NCBI RefSeq assembly: GCF_002304005.1
Contig: NZ_MRCQ01000003.1
Location: 1-64,000 of the forward strand
Reading direction: 5' to 3'
Length of the DNA stretch: 64,000 nucleotides
From: Flavobacterium sp. ACN6
GTDB lineage: Bacteria; Bacteroidota; Bacteroidia; Flavobacteriales; Flavobacteriaceae
Below the pieces are notes generated by a model. It did not search any database, had not been told where the DNA came from, and saw only the letters and a program-made list of their open reading frames with translations. Numbering within the stretch: position 1 is the stretch's first letter; each line of letters starts with the position of its first letter. Of this stretch, positions 1-9,180 are shown piece after piece. The position numbers and the translations under genes are program-made.

Positions 1-17
1 GAACTTTCCCTGTTTGC

Positions 18-51
18 GGGGTGCAAATGTAACATCCGTTTTCAAATATCA
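18..51 (-). promoter_or_regulatory. Minus-strand promoter facing out of the window (inner copy)
   Basis: Read on the minus strand, TTG is followed by 20 bases and TACATTTG, which matches the Bacteroidota -33/-7 consensus. The bases after it (TTTGCACCCCGC) resemble those in the tRNA-Lys promoter of this window (TTTGCACCCGC). This suggests a stable-RNA operon just left of the window, which is an inference because that gene is not visible. Confidence 0.6.
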
Positions 52-142
52 CAAGCTTTTTTGAATCTTTTTTTGAAAAAACTTTTCAGTTTAAAATTCA
101 ATGCCTGTCAGTGTTTCAGTGAACGTTTGTCGTTGTTGCGGG

Positions 143-174
143 TGCAAAAGTACCACCTTTATTTACATTTACAA
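143..174 (-). promoter_or_regulatory. Minus-strand promoter facing out of the window (outer copy)
   Basis: This is a second promoter in the same direction, about 120 bases upstream of the first. On the minus strand TTG, 19 bases and TACTTTTG are followed by CACCCGC. The sequence after the start region (ending GTTC) resembles that of the inner copy, so the two look like a duplicated tandem pair, as is common in front of rRNA or tRNA operons. Confidence 0.6.
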
Positions 175-488
175 GCCTTTTTTTTATATTTTTTCCATGT
201 TTTAAACGCTTTTTTCTTAACACTCTGATAACTGCTTATTTACAAAACTAATTTTTTCTTTATATCCTAGGTTTTTTCTTATTTACACTATCTTTTCTGC
301 ATTTTTAATACTGTTTGAAATGCCTGTTTTGTCAATTTTATATTCTTGAAGGTACTTTTTTGATATTCATCTCCTCTTTTCCCCCTTTCCTTCTTTTGAA
401 AACTACTGCCCTAGCCCCGAATTAAAAATAAATTCCAATTTTTTAAAACCCAAATTCCAATTTTCTTGGATTGTGGGATATTGGACGC

Positions 489-580
489 GGGCTTCGACTT
501 CGCTCAGCCTGACAAACGGTATTTGAATTCTAAAAACTTCCTTTGTCATTAAATAGGCTTCGGCTTCGCTCAGCCTGACA
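489..580. repeat. Two copies of a TTCGCTCAGCCTGACA element
   Basis: GGCTTCGACTTCGCTCAGCC at about 490 and GGCTTCGGCTTCGCTCAGCC at about 556 are near-identical direct copies ending in TGACA. They are richer in GC than the surrounding sequence. They look like dispersed non-coding repeats. Confidence 0.6.
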
Positions 581-733
581 TGACTTTACATTTTTCTTGG
601 AAAGTCAGATTAACAAATAAGATTTTAAATAATACCTGCGTAATGCATAAGACGCACTGCTGTGTGTTTCTACGGAAAATTGGATTTTAATTAAAATTAA
701 TTCTATACATATATATAGGTATATACAAAAGTA

Positions 734-763
734 AACCCGACAGGTTTCAAAACCTGTCGGGTT
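734..763. repeat. Perfect palindrome, 14-base arms
   Basis: AACCCGACAGGTTT (734-747) and AAACCTGTCGGGTT (750-763) form a perfect inverted repeat with a two-base loop. There is no T-tract and no gene ending just upstream, so it looks like a dispersed palindromic element more than a terminator. Similar palindromes occur at 35489 and 48782. Confidence 0.7.
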
Positions 764-840
764 GGGTTGATCAAATCTATTCCTAATATGGTAGCAGCCT
801 CCAGTACTTAGATAATAAAATAATCTTCTACATATATATA

Positions 841-871
841 TTGTATGTATTTTAGTAATCATGTATATTTG
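841..871 (+). promoter_or_regulatory. thrS promoter
   Basis: TTG at 841-843, a 20-base spacer and TATATTTG at 864-871 match the Bacteroidota consensus exactly. The thrS ATG lies 20 bases after the -7 element, so the leader would be short and leaves little room for a T-box or attenuator. Confidence 0.75.
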
Positions 872-891
872 CATTCACAAAATTATAAACA

Positions 892-2838
892 ATGATCAAG
901 ATTACTTTACCCGATGGGTCAATTAGAGAGTTCGCTTCGAGCGTAACTCCAATGGAGGTCGCTAAAAACATTAGCGAAGGTTTTGCAAGAAATGTTATTT
1001 CTGCATCTTTTAATGGTACAACTATTGAAACCGAAACTCCATTAACGACCGACGGTAATCTTATTTTATATACTTGGAATGATGCTGAAGGTAAAAAAGC
1101 TTTCTGGCATTCGACTTCGCATGTAATGGCTCAGGCCCTTGAGGAATTATACCCAGGAATTAAATTAACTCTTGGACCTGCAATTGCTAATGGGTTTTAT
1201 TACGACGTAGATTTTGGTGATCAGAAAATTTCTGAGGCTGACTTTAAAAAGATCGAAGATCGTGTTCTTGAAATTTCGAGAGGGAAGCATGAATTTAAAA
1301 TGCGTCCTGTAAGCAAAGCAGATGCATTAGAAATGTACAAAGACAATGTTTACAAGACTGAATTGATTTCTAATCTTGAAGACGGGACTATTACTTTTTG
1401 CGATCATGCTACTTTTACAGATTTATGCCGTGGTGGACATATTCCGAATACTGGAATCATCAAGGCTATGAAAGTTATGAGCGTTGCTGGTGCTTACTGG
1501 AGAGGGGATGAAAAGAACAAACAGCTGACTCGTGTTTACGGAACATCTTTCCCTAAACAAAAAGATTTAACGGAGTACCTTGAACTTCTTGAAGAAGCAA
1601 AACGTCGTGATCACCGTAAATTAGGAAAAGAACTTGAATTGTTTGCTTTCTCTCAGAAAGTAGGTCAAGGTTTACCTTTATGGTTACCGAAAGGAGCTGC
1701 ACTTAGAGATCGTTTGGAGCAGTTTTTGAAAAGAGCTCAAAAGAAAGCAGGATATGAACAGGTTGTAACTCCACATATTGGTCAGAAAGAACTTTATGTT
1801 ACTTCTGGACATTATGCGAAATATGGTGCTGATAGTTTTCAGCCAATACATACTCCAGCGGAAGGTGAAGAATTTTTATTGAAACCAATGAACTGCCCTC
1901 ACCACTGTGAAATTTACAATGTAAGACCTTGGTCATATAAAGATTTACCTAAGCGTTATGCTGAATTTGGTACTGTATATAGATATGAGCAATCTGGTGA
2001 GTTACATGGCTTGACTCGTGTTAGAGGTTTTACTCAGGATGATGCGCATATTTTCTGTACTCCAGAGCAATTGGATGAGGAATTCAAAAAAGTAATTGAC
2101 CTTGTATTGTATGTATTTGGTTCTTTAGGTTTTGAAAACTTTACTGCTCAAATCTCGTTGAGAGATCAAGAAGACAGAGAGAAATATATTGGTACAGATG
2201 AAAACTGGGAAAAAGCTGAAAATGCTATTATTAATGCAGCAAGAGACAAAGGTCTTAATACTGTTGTAGAATACGGCGAAGCTGCATTCTACGGACCAAA
2301 GCTTGACTTTATGGTTAAAGATGCTTTGGGAAGACAATGGCAGTTAGGAACTATTCAGGTTGATTACAATTTACCAGAACGTTTTGAATTGACATATAAA
2401 GGTGCTGATAATGAATTACATCGACCAGTTATGATTCACAGAGCTCCTTTTGGATCTATGGAACGTTTTATCGCAATTTTATTAGAGCATACAGCAGGAA
2501 ATTTCCCACTTTGGTTAATGCCAGAACAGGCTATAATCTTGTCTTTGAGTGAGAAATACGAAAATTATGCTAAAAAAGTTTTAGATTTGCTAGAAAATCA
2601 CGAAATTCGCGCCCTAATTGACAACCGAAATGAAACTATCGGTAAGAAAATTAGAGATGCAGAGATGCAGAAAATTCCATTTATGCTTATCGTGGGTGAG
2701 GAAGAAGAGAAAAACGGTACTATTTCTATTCGTCGTCACGGACAAGAAGGAAAAGGTAATATTACAGTTTCAATCGAAGAATTTGCTTCGATTGTAGACG
2801 AAGAAATAAAAAAGACATTAAAAGTATTTACAGTTTAA
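892..2838 (+). CDS. thrS: Threonine--tRNA ligase
   Basis: Charges tRNA-Thr with threonine in the cytoplasm. The 648-residue length is normal for the family. In order there are an N-terminal TGS domain (about 1-60), the SAD editing domain with HSTSH and, later, CRGGH, the class II catalytic core with the zinc ligand region NCPHH and motif 3 ([11 protein letters not shown]), and the C-terminal anticodon-binding domain. The ATG at 892 fits the promoter at 841-871. It is the first gene of the common thrS-infC-rpmI-rplT translation operon; infC follows after 16 bases. Nothing unusual is visible in the protein. Confidence 0.97.
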   Translation: MIKITLPDGSIREFASSVTPMEVAKNISEGFARNVISASFNGTTIETETPLTTDGNLILYTWNDAEGKKAFWHSTSHVMAQALEELYPGIKLTLGPAIANGFYYDVDFGDQKISEADFKKIEDRVLEISRGKHEFKMRPVSKADALEMYKDNVYKTELISNLEDGTITFCDHATFTDLCRGGHIPNTGIIKAMKVMSVAGAYWRGDEKNKQLTRVYGTSFPKQKDLTEYLELLEEAKRRDHRKLGKELELFAFSQKVGQGLPLWLPKGAALRDRLEQFLKRAQKKAGYEQVVTPHIGQKELYVTSGHYAKYGADSFQPIHTPAEGEEFLLKPMNCPHHCEIYNVRPWSYKDLPKRYAEFGTVYRYEQSGELHGLTRVRGFTQDDAHIFCTPEQLDEEFKKVIDLVLYVFGSLGFENFTAQISLRDQEDREKYIGTDENWEKAENAIINAARDKGLNTVVEYGEAAFYGPKLDFMVKDALGRQWQLGTIQVDYNLPERFELTYKGADNELHRPVMIHRAPFGSMERFIAILLEHTAGNFPLWLMPEQAIILSLSEKYENYAKKVLDLLENHEIRALIDNRNETIGKKIRDAEMQKIPFMLIVGEEEEKNGTISIRRHGQEGKGNITVSIEEFASIVDEEIKKTLKVFTV

Positions 2839-2854
2839 CTTAAATTAGAAAGTC

Positions 2855-3412
2855 ATAGCAATAAGAAGCAACAGAGGTTTTCAACCTCGAGTAGAAAAAA
2901 AAGATGCACACAGAATAAATAACAATATTCGTGGAGTACAAGAAGTAAGGTTAGTAGGCGAGAACATCGAACCAGGTGTATTTAAGCTTGCAGAGGCTTT
3001 GCGTCTAGCAGATCAGTTTGAATTGGATTTGGTTGAGATTTCGCCAAACGCTGAGCCGCCGGTTTGTAAAATCATGGACTACAAGAAATTTGTTTACGAA
3101 CAAAAGAAAAGAGACAAAGCATTAAAAGCTAAATCTTCTCAAGTTGTGGTAAAAGAGATTCGTTTTGGTCCTCAAACTGACGAGCATGATTATGAGTTCA
3201 AAAGAAAGAACGCTGAAAAATTCTTAAAAGAGGGAGCTAAATTAAAAGCTTTCGTTTTCTTTAAAGGACGTTCTATCATTTACAAAGATCAAGGTCAGAT
3301 TTTATTATTACGTTTGGCTACAGATTTAGAAGAGCACGGTAAAGTTGAAGCTATGCCTGTTTTAGAAGGTAAGAGAATGATTATGTTCATTGCTCCGAAG
3401 AAGAAAAAATAA
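2855..3412 (+). CDS. infC: Translation initiation factor IF-3, non-canonical ATA start
   Basis: IF-3 binds the 30S subunit, prevents early 50S joining and checks the start codon. The frame is open from an in-frame TAG at 2846-2848, but between there and 2999 it contains no ATG, GTG or TTG. Conserved IF-3 sequence ([19 protein letters not shown], then [13 protein letters not shown]) clearly begins at about 2855, so translation must start at a rare codon. ATA at 2855 gives a 185-residue protein and a normal IF-3 N-terminus. The TTG at 2999 would remove most of the N-terminal domain. E. coli infC starts with AUU and IF-3 represses its own mRNA through it, so the same logic probably applies here. 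Confidence 0.93.
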   Translation: MAIRSNRGFQPRVEKKDAHRINNNIRGVQEVRLVGENIEPGVFKLAEALRLADQFELDLVEISPNAEPPVCKIMDYKKFVYEQKKRDKALKAKSSQVVVKEIRFGPQTDEHDYEFKRKNAEKFLKEGAKLKAFVFFKGRSIIYKDQGQILLLRLATDLEEHGKVEAMPVLEGKRMIMFIAPKKKK

Positions 3413-3419
3413 TTATTTG

Positions 3420-3503
3420 CTATAAGCAGTAAGCTTTAAGCTTTAAGCAAACGTTATTGTAAATCTTTGCTTAAAGCTTAAAGCCTAAAGCCTAAAGCTT
3501 TTG
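3420..3503. repeat. AAGCTTTAAGC inverted repeat cluster
   Basis: Short copies of AAGCTTTAAGC and its complement GCTTAAAGC or GCCTAAAGC form an imperfect inverted repeat between infC and rpmI. A related stretch starting TGCTATAAGCAGTAAGC recurs between the two transketolase genes at 23138-23190, so this is a dispersed family. It does not break the operon visibly. Confidence 0.5.
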
Positions 3504-3544
3504 AAAATATAAGTAAGTAAGAATAAATTAAAACACTAGGAAAA

Positions 3545-3742
3545 ATGCCTAAAATGAAAACAAAATCTAGCGCTAAGAAACGTTTTAAAGTTACTGGCTC
3601 TGGAAAGATTAAAAGAAAGCATGCTTTTAAAAGTCACATCTTGACTAAAAAATCTAAAAAACGTAAATTAGCTTTGACACACTCAGCGCTAGTTCACTCT
3701 ACAGATATGAAAAGCATCAAACAACAATTAAGAATTATCTAA
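3545..3742 (+). CDS. rpmI: Ribosomal protein bL35
   Basis: Small basic protein of the large ribosomal subunit, 65 residues, the usual length. It begins [20 protein letters not shown] and is rich in lysine and arginine throughout. It lies between infC and rplT in the conserved order. The gaps on either side (132 and 181 bases) are larger than usual and are filled with repeat-like sequence. Confidence 0.97.
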   Translation: MPKMKTKSSAKKRFKVTGSGKIKRKHAFKSHILTKKSKKRKLALTHSALVHSTDMKSIKQQLRII

Positions 3743-3923
3743 TATAAGTTTAAAGTTGTAAAGTCTTATAAGTCGCAAAGTTGTAAACTTTTGACATTTG
3801 ACTTTTAAACCTTTGACTAAAGATTTTCTTTAGGTTAAAAAAATATTTATATAACCTTGGAGTACGGCTTTCAAGTTCCTTTGATTCAATTCAGGACGCC
3901 TGCTACAAAAACACATTAAAATT
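3743..3923 (+). other. rpmI-rplT spacer with repeats and possible leader
   Basis: The first half consists of short repeats (AAAGTTGTAAAGTC, CAAAGTTGTAAACTTT). The second half, after 3850, is less repetitive and ends in ACACATTAAAATT before the rplT ATG. In other bacteria L20 represses its own operon through an mRNA structure. I cannot show such a structure here by eye. Confidence 0.3.
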
Positions 3924-4268
3924 ATGCCAAGATCGGTAAATTCAGTTGCTAAAAGAGCAAGAAGAAAAAAAATAATGAAGCAAGCCAAAGGTTTCTTTGG
4001 TAGACGTAAAAACGTTTGGACAGTTGCTAAGAACGCGGTAGAGAAAGCAATGAGCTATGCTTACCGTGACAGAAAACAGAATAAAAGAAATTTCCGTTCA
4101 TTATGGATTCAACGTATCAACGCTGGAGCTAGATTAGAAGGAATGTCTTATTCTCAATTCATGGGGAAAGTTAAAGCTAACGGAATCGAATTGAACCGTA
4201 AAGTTCTTGCAGATTTAGCTATGAACCACCCAGAAGCTTTCAAAGCAATACTTAATAAAGTAAAATAA
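3924..4268 (+). CDS. rplT: Ribosomal protein bL20
   Basis: Basic protein of the large subunit, needed early in 50S assembly, 114 residues. The N-terminal extension [19 protein letters not shown] and the core FFGRRKN with [11 protein letters not shown] are standard. It is the last gene of the thrS operon and is followed after about 40 bases by a strong hairpin terminator. Confidence 0.97.
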
Positions 4269-4305
4269 ACGTTTTATAAACTCAATTTAGATTACTTACT
4301 TATCA

Positions 4306-4342
4306 TAAAAAAACCATTCGTTTATTCGAATGGTTTTTTGTT
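4306..4342 (+). terminator. Terminator of the thrS-infC-rpmI-rplT operon
   Basis: AAAACCATTCG and CGAATGGTTTT form a stem with a six-base loop, followed by a run of T. It lies 38 bases after the rplT stop codon. Confidence 0.85.
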
Positions 4343-4419
4343 TTTATGGAGATTACAACAATTCTATTAGTTTACGAATTAAAATAATTAAAGTAAATTT
4401 ACTTAAAACTATCAATGAA

Positions 4420-4992
4420 ATGCATAATGCAATTTTAGACCATATTCAAAAGTTTGTTCCACTTGAGCCATCAGAAATTGACATACTCGAATCCTGTTTA
4501 ACTACAACACAGATTAAGAAAAAGAGTCTCGTATTACAAGAAGGACAGGTCTGCAATACGATGTACTTTATTGTAAAAGGCTGTATGCGTCAATATATCA
4601 TTAACCCAAAAGGAACGGAACAAACATTACAATTTGCTGTTGAAAATTGGTGGATAACAGATTATTTAAGTTATCATAACCATACTCCATCTCATTTTTA
4701 TATTCAAGCAGTTGAAACGACAGAAGTGATTGCAATTGATAAAACGGTTTTAGAATCTGTACTGGTTCAGATTCCAAATCTTGAAAAGTATTTTAGAATT
4801 GTTGCTCAAAAAGCATTTGGCGCCGCTCAGATGCGAATTAAATTTTTGTTTACAATGTCTGCAGAAGAACGATATAATCACTTCAAAAACCAACAACCGG
4901 ATTTTGTCCAGCGTGTTCCGCAATATATGCTTGCCTCCTATTTGGATTTTTCGGCAGAATTTATGAGTAAAATAAGAGCTGGAAAAGTGTGA
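4420..4992 (+). CDS. Crp/Fnr family transcriptional regulator
   Basis: A cyclic-nucleotide-binding-like sensor domain (about 10-120, with the LVLQEGQVCNTMYFIVKGC beta-roll signature) is followed by a short C-terminal DNA-binding part (YMLASYLDFSAEFMSKIR). The length is 190 residues from the ATG at 4420. An upstream start at 4330 would lie inside the terminator hairpin and adds residues unlike the family, so I reject it. The arginine and glutamate that bind cAMP in true Crp are not evident, so the ligand is unknown. The next gene on the same strand is an AhpD-like protein, a frequent partner of such regulators in Bacteroidota and its probable target. Confidence 0.85.
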   Translation: MHNAILDHIQKFVPLEPSEIDILESCLTTTQIKKKSLVLQEGQVCNTMYFIVKGCMRQYIINPKGTEQTLQFAVENWWITDYLSYHNHTPSHFYIQAVETTEVIAIDKTVLESVLVQIPNLEKYFRIVAQKAFGAAQMRIKFLFTMSAEERYNHFKNQQPDFVQRVPQYMLASYLDFSAEFMSKIRAGKV

Positions 4993-5070
4993 TTGAATTT
5001 CTTGAAGTAGTTCAAGTTTTTAAGAGTATACATTACTGACCTTTGTAATGAACTTTTAAAACATATAAAA

Positions 5071-5505
5071 ATGAAATCAAGAATTGTTATCCCGAACGTT
5101 GCTCCAGAAGCTTATCAAGCTTTAATGAACTTAGAAAAATATATTTCTACAACTTCATTAACTGCGGTTCATAAAGAATTAATTAAAATTCGTGCATCAC
5201 AAATTAACGGTTGTGCATTTTGTATTAATATGCATACTGCTGATGCTAGAAAGCATGGAATTTCTGAACAAAGAATATACTTAACAAGTGCTTGGCGCGA
5301 AGCTGATGTTTATACAGAAGATGAAAAAGCAATTTTGGCTTTAACAGAACAGGTGACTTCAATAAGCAACCATGTTTCTGATGAAGTTTATCAAAATGCA
5401 GCGAATTTATTTGATGAAAAATATCTAGCTGAAATCATTTTAGCAATTATTACAATCAACTCTTGGAACAGACTTGCAATTACAACTGGACTGAGAGCCG
5501 TTTAA
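5071..5505 (+). CDS. AhpD-like carboxymuconolactone decarboxylase family protein
   Basis: 144 residues with the family signature EL(I)KIRASQINGCAFCINMHTADA, including the CxxC-type redox pair (CAFC) and the following histidine. Members are peroxidase-related alkylhydroperoxidase D-like proteins; the exact substrate cannot be told from sequence. It lies 78 bases downstream of the Crp/Fnr gene, and CTTTGTAATG just upstream resembles a -7 element. A role in oxidative-stress defence is an inference. Confidence 0.88.
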   Translation: MKSRIVIPNVAPEAYQALMNLEKYISTTSLTAVHKELIKIRASQINGCAFCINMHTADARKHGISEQRIYLTSAWREADVYTEDEKAILALTEQVTSISNHVSDEVYQNAANLFDEKYLAEIILAIITINSWNRLAITTGLRAV

Positions 5506-5540
5506 ATTTTATAAGGAGATTTTTACAAGCTTCAATCATT

Positions 5541-5570
5541 CAAAAGCCCTTTGTTTAAAAGGGCTTTTTG
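5541..5570 (+). terminator. Terminator after the AhpD-like gene
   Basis: AAAAGCCCTTT and AAAGGGCTTTT form a stem with a short loop, followed by T residues. It ends 36 bases after the stop codon. Confidence 0.85.
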
Positions 5571-5673
5571 TATTTAGCTCTAAATGAGAATCAAAAAAAA
5601 CGCTATTTGAAAATAATTGAAAATACCGTATTTATACTCTTTTGAGATTTCCAGAAATATTTATTTTTGGCGC

Positions 5674-7398
5674 ATGATACCAAAAAGAGCGCAAATATTA
5701 TTTTATGTAATTGTCATATTATTAACGCTTTTATCTTGCCAAAAGAGAAATTCTCCTAACAAAAAAGAAGCCTACAACAAAGCTAAAGCCGACAAACTAA
5801 TAGCTGTGGCTGACACTTTGTTTGACAACAATAAATTTGACAGTGCGTTTTACTATTACAATGAAGCAATTTTTGTCTGCTCTCCAATTAAGGATGCTGA
5901 AAACTATATCAGTACTTTAAACCGAATGGCGATTATCCAGCAGACTCACGGAGATTTTGCAGGAAGCGAAGCCACAATTACAAAGGCACTGCCTTACGCA
6001 AAATATGTAAAAAACAAACTTCATACCTGGAACTTATATGTTACGCTAAGCGTTAACTACTTGGATACATACGATTACAAGAGCGCTATATTATATAATG
6101 AAAAAGCTTTACAATTAGACACAAAAAACTGGAGAAAGCTGGCAGCTAAAAATAATATCGGAGTTGCTCTTATTCAAGAAAAAAAATATTACGAAGCGCT
6201 TACTATTTTTCTTCCTTTAGAAACAAAAGATGAAATAGTTAAAGACAAGGATATTTACGGTTCTTTATTGGACAACATTGGTTTTTGTTATTTTAAAATA
6301 GACGCTCCTAAAAAAGGATTGGAGTATATGAATAGAGCTTTAGAAGTAAGGCAGGATGCTCAAAATCCTTTCGGCTTGGGAAAAAGCTACATGCATCTAG
6401 CTGAATTCTATCAACAAAGAGATCTTTCTTTATCTAAAAAATACATTCTTTTAAGCTATAAAGAATATAGTAAAATCAACTATATCGACGGCAGGCTTTC
6501 AGCCCTAAAAATGATAATTAACAACAGCAATAATAATGAATTAAAAGAGTACTCAAATCTTTACATTGCATTATCAGACAGCATTGATGAAGTAAGACAG
6601 AAAGCTAAAAATCAATTTGCAAAAATTAAGTATGACTCTAAACGTGAAAAAGAAGAAAATTTAAAGCTTAAAGCTCACAAGGCAGAAAATGAATTGGATC
6701 TCGAGAGACAAAAAAATAGAAATATTATCTCATACATTATAGTTATCTTGAGTTTGTGTCTGATATTAATTCTATATTATTATTTAACCTCTAAAGCAAA
6801 TCGTGACAAAATTGAAGCCGCTTATAACAGCGAAACAAGAATTTCTAAAAAACTTCATGATGAATTAGCAAATGATATTTACCATACAATGGCTTTTGCT
6901 GAAAACAAAAACTTGTCTTTACTTGAAAACAAGGAACAGTTATTAAATAGTTTAGACACTATTTATTCCAGAACAAGAGATATCGCTAGAGAAAACTGTA
7001 CAATTAGTACAGATGGAAATTATGTTTTATCAATTAAAGAAATGATTTCTGGGTTTAATACTCCAAATATAAATCTTTTAATTAATGGCTTGGATACAAT
7101 TTCCTGGCATGAAATAGATAAAGCAAAGAAAACAGCAATTTACAGGGCGATACAGGAGTTACTGGTAAACATGAAGAAACACAGTGAAGCCAGTTTGGTT
7201 GCCATTATTTTTAAAGAGACGAACAAGGACATTACAATCAATTACACTGATAACGGTAAAGGAATTGATGTTACCAAAATGGTTTTAAAAAATGGACTGC
7301 ATAATATTGAGAATAGGATTCTTGCCATAAAAGGTAAAATCAATATCGAATCTGATTTAGGAAAAGGATTTAAGGTGTTTATTAAATTTCCTTTGTAA
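5674..7398 (+). CDS. TPR-containing sensor histidine kinase, lipoprotein-type N-terminus
   Basis: The start at 5674 gives a hydrophobic leader ending in LLSCQK, a lipobox-like cysteine; a TTG at 5617 would spoil it. Residues about 30-320 are tetratricopeptide repeats, followed by a charged coiled coil and one membrane span (ISYIIVILSLCLILILYYY). The cytoplasmic part has a HisKA_3-type phosphoacceptor (KKLHDELAND, His395) and a full HATPase domain: N box QELLVNMKKH, G1 box YTDNGKGI (Asp526), then GLHNIENRI and GKGF. The product should sense through its periplasmic TPR part and phosphorylate the response regulator encoded at 9181. Its tandem paralogue follows after one base. Confidence 0.85.
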   Translation: MIPKRAQILFYVIVILLTLLSCQKRNSPNKKEAYNKAKADKLIAVADTLFDNNKFDSAFYYYNEAIFVCSPIKDAENYISTLNRMAIIQQTHGDFAGSEATITKALPYAKYVKNKLHTWNLYVTLSVNYLDTYDYKSAILYNEKALQLDTKNWRKLAAKNNIGVALIQEKKYYEALTIFLPLETKDEIVKDKDIYGSLLDNIGFCYFKIDAPKKGLEYMNRALEVRQDAQNPFGLGKSYMHLAEFYQQRDLSLSKKYILLSYKEYSKINYIDGRLSALKMIINNSNNNELKEYSNLYIALSDSIDEVRQKAKNQFAKIKYDSKREKEENLKLKAHKAENELDLERQKNRNIISYIIVILSLCLILILYYYLTSKANRDKIEAAYNSETRISKKLHDELANDIYHTMAFAENKNLSLLENKEQLLNSLDTIYSRTRDIARENCTISTDGNYVLSIKEMISGFNTPNINLLINGLDTISWHEIDKAKKTAIYRAIQELLVNMKKHSEASLVAIIFKETNKDITINYTDNGKGIDVTKMVLKNGLHNIENRILAIKGKINIESDLGKGFKVFIKFPL

Positions 7399-7399
7399 G

Positions 7400-9169
7400 A
7401 TGAAAAATATATTTTCTTATCTTCAAGCTAGTCTTATATTAAACTGCTTTACGCTGTTAGCTGTGGTTTTGTCAATATTATCCTGCGATAAAAAAAAACA
7501 AATCTATATTAAGAACACAGATAATACCACTGCTATATACAAAATGGTAAAAAAAGGAGACAGCCTAAATCATGTCTCAGAATATGACAGTGCAATTTTT
7601 TATTTTAATAAGGCTCAATTGCTTTGCAATCCTAAAATAGATTACGCAAATCAATATGTTTATTCATTATCACAAATAGGGTTTATTCTGCAAAGAAGTG
7701 GTGATTATTATGGCAGCGAAAATATACTCACAAAAACACTTCCGTATTTAAAATATACATCAAAACCAAGGCTCTCTCAAATCGTGTATAACATAACAGC
7801 TAATAACTATTATAATACTTATGATAACGACAATGCGCTATTGTATCATAAAAAAGCATTAAAAATTGCCATATCTCAATTTAGAAAAGCACAAATTAAA
7901 TGTGATATTGCCTTCATTTATATGCAGCAAAAAAAATATTTGGAAGCGATAAATTTACTAGAACCATTAGCTAAGAAAAAAACCGAAGATAAAACCGATG
8001 CTGTAAATTCCGAAATTCAATATTCGGCAGTATTGTATAATCTTGGGCTTTGCTATCTACGTTTAGGAAATCATGAAAAACAAGCTTTGGATAATCTTAC
8101 TAAAAGTCTGGAAATAACTCTTAAAACAAATGATAATTTTGAATTAATTGGTTGTTATCATGCTCTTTATTTGTATTACAAAAAATACAATAATCCTGAA
8201 TTAAAGAAATATCATGCGATGAATGGATATATTTCTGCATGTAAAGCAAATTCAATATCCAATCAAATAAATTCTTTGGGCGAGGTAATTGAAGCTGAGG
8301 ATGGTGAAAATCTAAAAAAATATGTAAAAATTTATCTTAAGTTAACTGACAGCATACATGACGCCCATAAAAGAACCAAAAATCAATCTTCTACCATAAA
8401 ATTTCTTTTCAAAAAAGATAAAGAAGAAAATCTCGAACTTAAAACTCAAAAAGCAGAGAACGATTTACAGCTGCAAAGACAAAAAAATAGAAGTTACATT
8501 TCGTATGTAATAATATCTTTAAGTGTTTTAATATTACTTTTTTTAATATTTCATATCACTTCTAAAAGTAAACGAGAAAAAGATGATGCCATTTTTAAAA
8601 GTGAAATGAGAATTTCCAACAAACTGCACAATGAACTTAATTCAGATGTTTTTCAAACTTTATTATTTGCTGAAGATAATGATCTAGAGGATAAAGAAAA
8701 TAAGGAAAAACTATTGGATAAGCTCAATAATATTTATTTAAAAACGAGAAACATTTCAAGAGAAAACAGCAAAATCCCTATCGATTATAGATATGTTTCT
8801 GCTTTGAAAGAAATGATTTCAGAATATAAAACAGAAGATGTAAATATATTATTAAACGGTTTTGATACAATCGCTTGGGATGCAATTAACAAAAACAAGA
8901 AGATAATACTTTACCGCGTTTTACAAGAATTATTGTTTAACATGAAAAAATTTAACAGCTCGAGTTTAGTAAGCATAATAGTAAAAACAACCCATAAAAA
9001 TCTAGCTGTTTCGTACACCGATAACAGTAATGAAATTACTTCTAAAAATATTATTTTAGAAAAAAGACTACAAAATGTGGAAAACCGTATTAAAACAATA
9101 AAAGGAACTATTAATTTTGACAAAAGTTTAGAAAGAGGTTTTAAATTAAGTTTCACATTTCCTATATAA
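7400..9169 (+). CDS. TPR histidine-kinase paralogue with degenerate ATP-binding domain
   Basis: 589 residues and the same architecture as the preceding gene: lipoprotein leader with LSILSCDKK, TPR region, coiled coil, membrane span, and a HisKA_3-like region that keeps the histidine (NKLHNELNSD, His410). The ATPase domain has lost key residues. The G1 box reads YTDNSNEI instead of YTDNGKGI, and the G2 glycine is replaced (RLQNVENRI instead of GLHNIENRI). The N-box asparagine remains (QELLFNMKK). It probably cannot bind ATP normally, but could serve as a phosphoacceptor or partner subunit for the first kinase. Confidence 0.8.
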   Translation: MKNIFSYLQASLILNCFTLLAVVLSILSCDKKKQIYIKNTDNTTAIYKMVKKGDSLNHVSEYDSAIFYFNKAQLLCNPKIDYANQYVYSLSQIGFILQRSGDYYGSENILTKTLPYLKYTSKPRLSQIVYNITANNYYNTYDNDNALLYHKKALKIAISQFRKAQIKCDIAFIYMQQKKYLEAINLLEPLAKKKTEDKTDAVNSEIQYSAVLYNLGLCYLRLGNHEKQALDNLTKSLEITLKTNDNFELIGCYHALYLYYKKYNNPELKKYHAMNGYISACKANSISNQINSLGEVIEAEDGENLKKYVKIYLKLTDSIHDAHKRTKNQSSTIKFLFKKDKEENLELKTQKAENDLQLQRQKNRSYISYVIISLSVLILLFLIFHITSKSKREKDDAIFKSEMRISNKLHNELNSDVFQTLLFAEDNDLEDKENKEKLLDKLNNIYLKTRNISRENSKIPIDYRYVSALKEMISEYKTEDVNILLNGFDTIAWDAINKNKKIILYRVLQELLFNMKKFNSSSLVSIIVKTTHKNLAVSYTDNSNEITSKNIILEKRLQNVENRIKTIKGTINFDKSLERGFKLSFTFPI

Positions 9170-9180
9170 GATTAAATAAT

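Larger units (their letters stand above)
1..890. other. Gene-free leader before thrS
   Basis: I see no convincing gene in this stretch. An 89-codon reading frame on the minus strand (605-874) overlaps the thrS promoter and has no recognisable family features. The region holds two promoters facing left out of the window, two copies of a TTCGCTCAGCCTGACA element, one long palindrome, and the thrS promoter at its right end. The rest is very AT-rich. Confidence 0.7.

Noticed and set aside
605..874. An 89-codon frame on the minus strand before thrS
   Set aside because: It overlaps the thrS promoter and the 734 palindrome, has no family features, and is explained by AT-rich sequence.
2999..3412. 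infC starting at the TTG at 2999
   Set aside because: It would delete conserved IF-3 sequence encoded in frame upstream.
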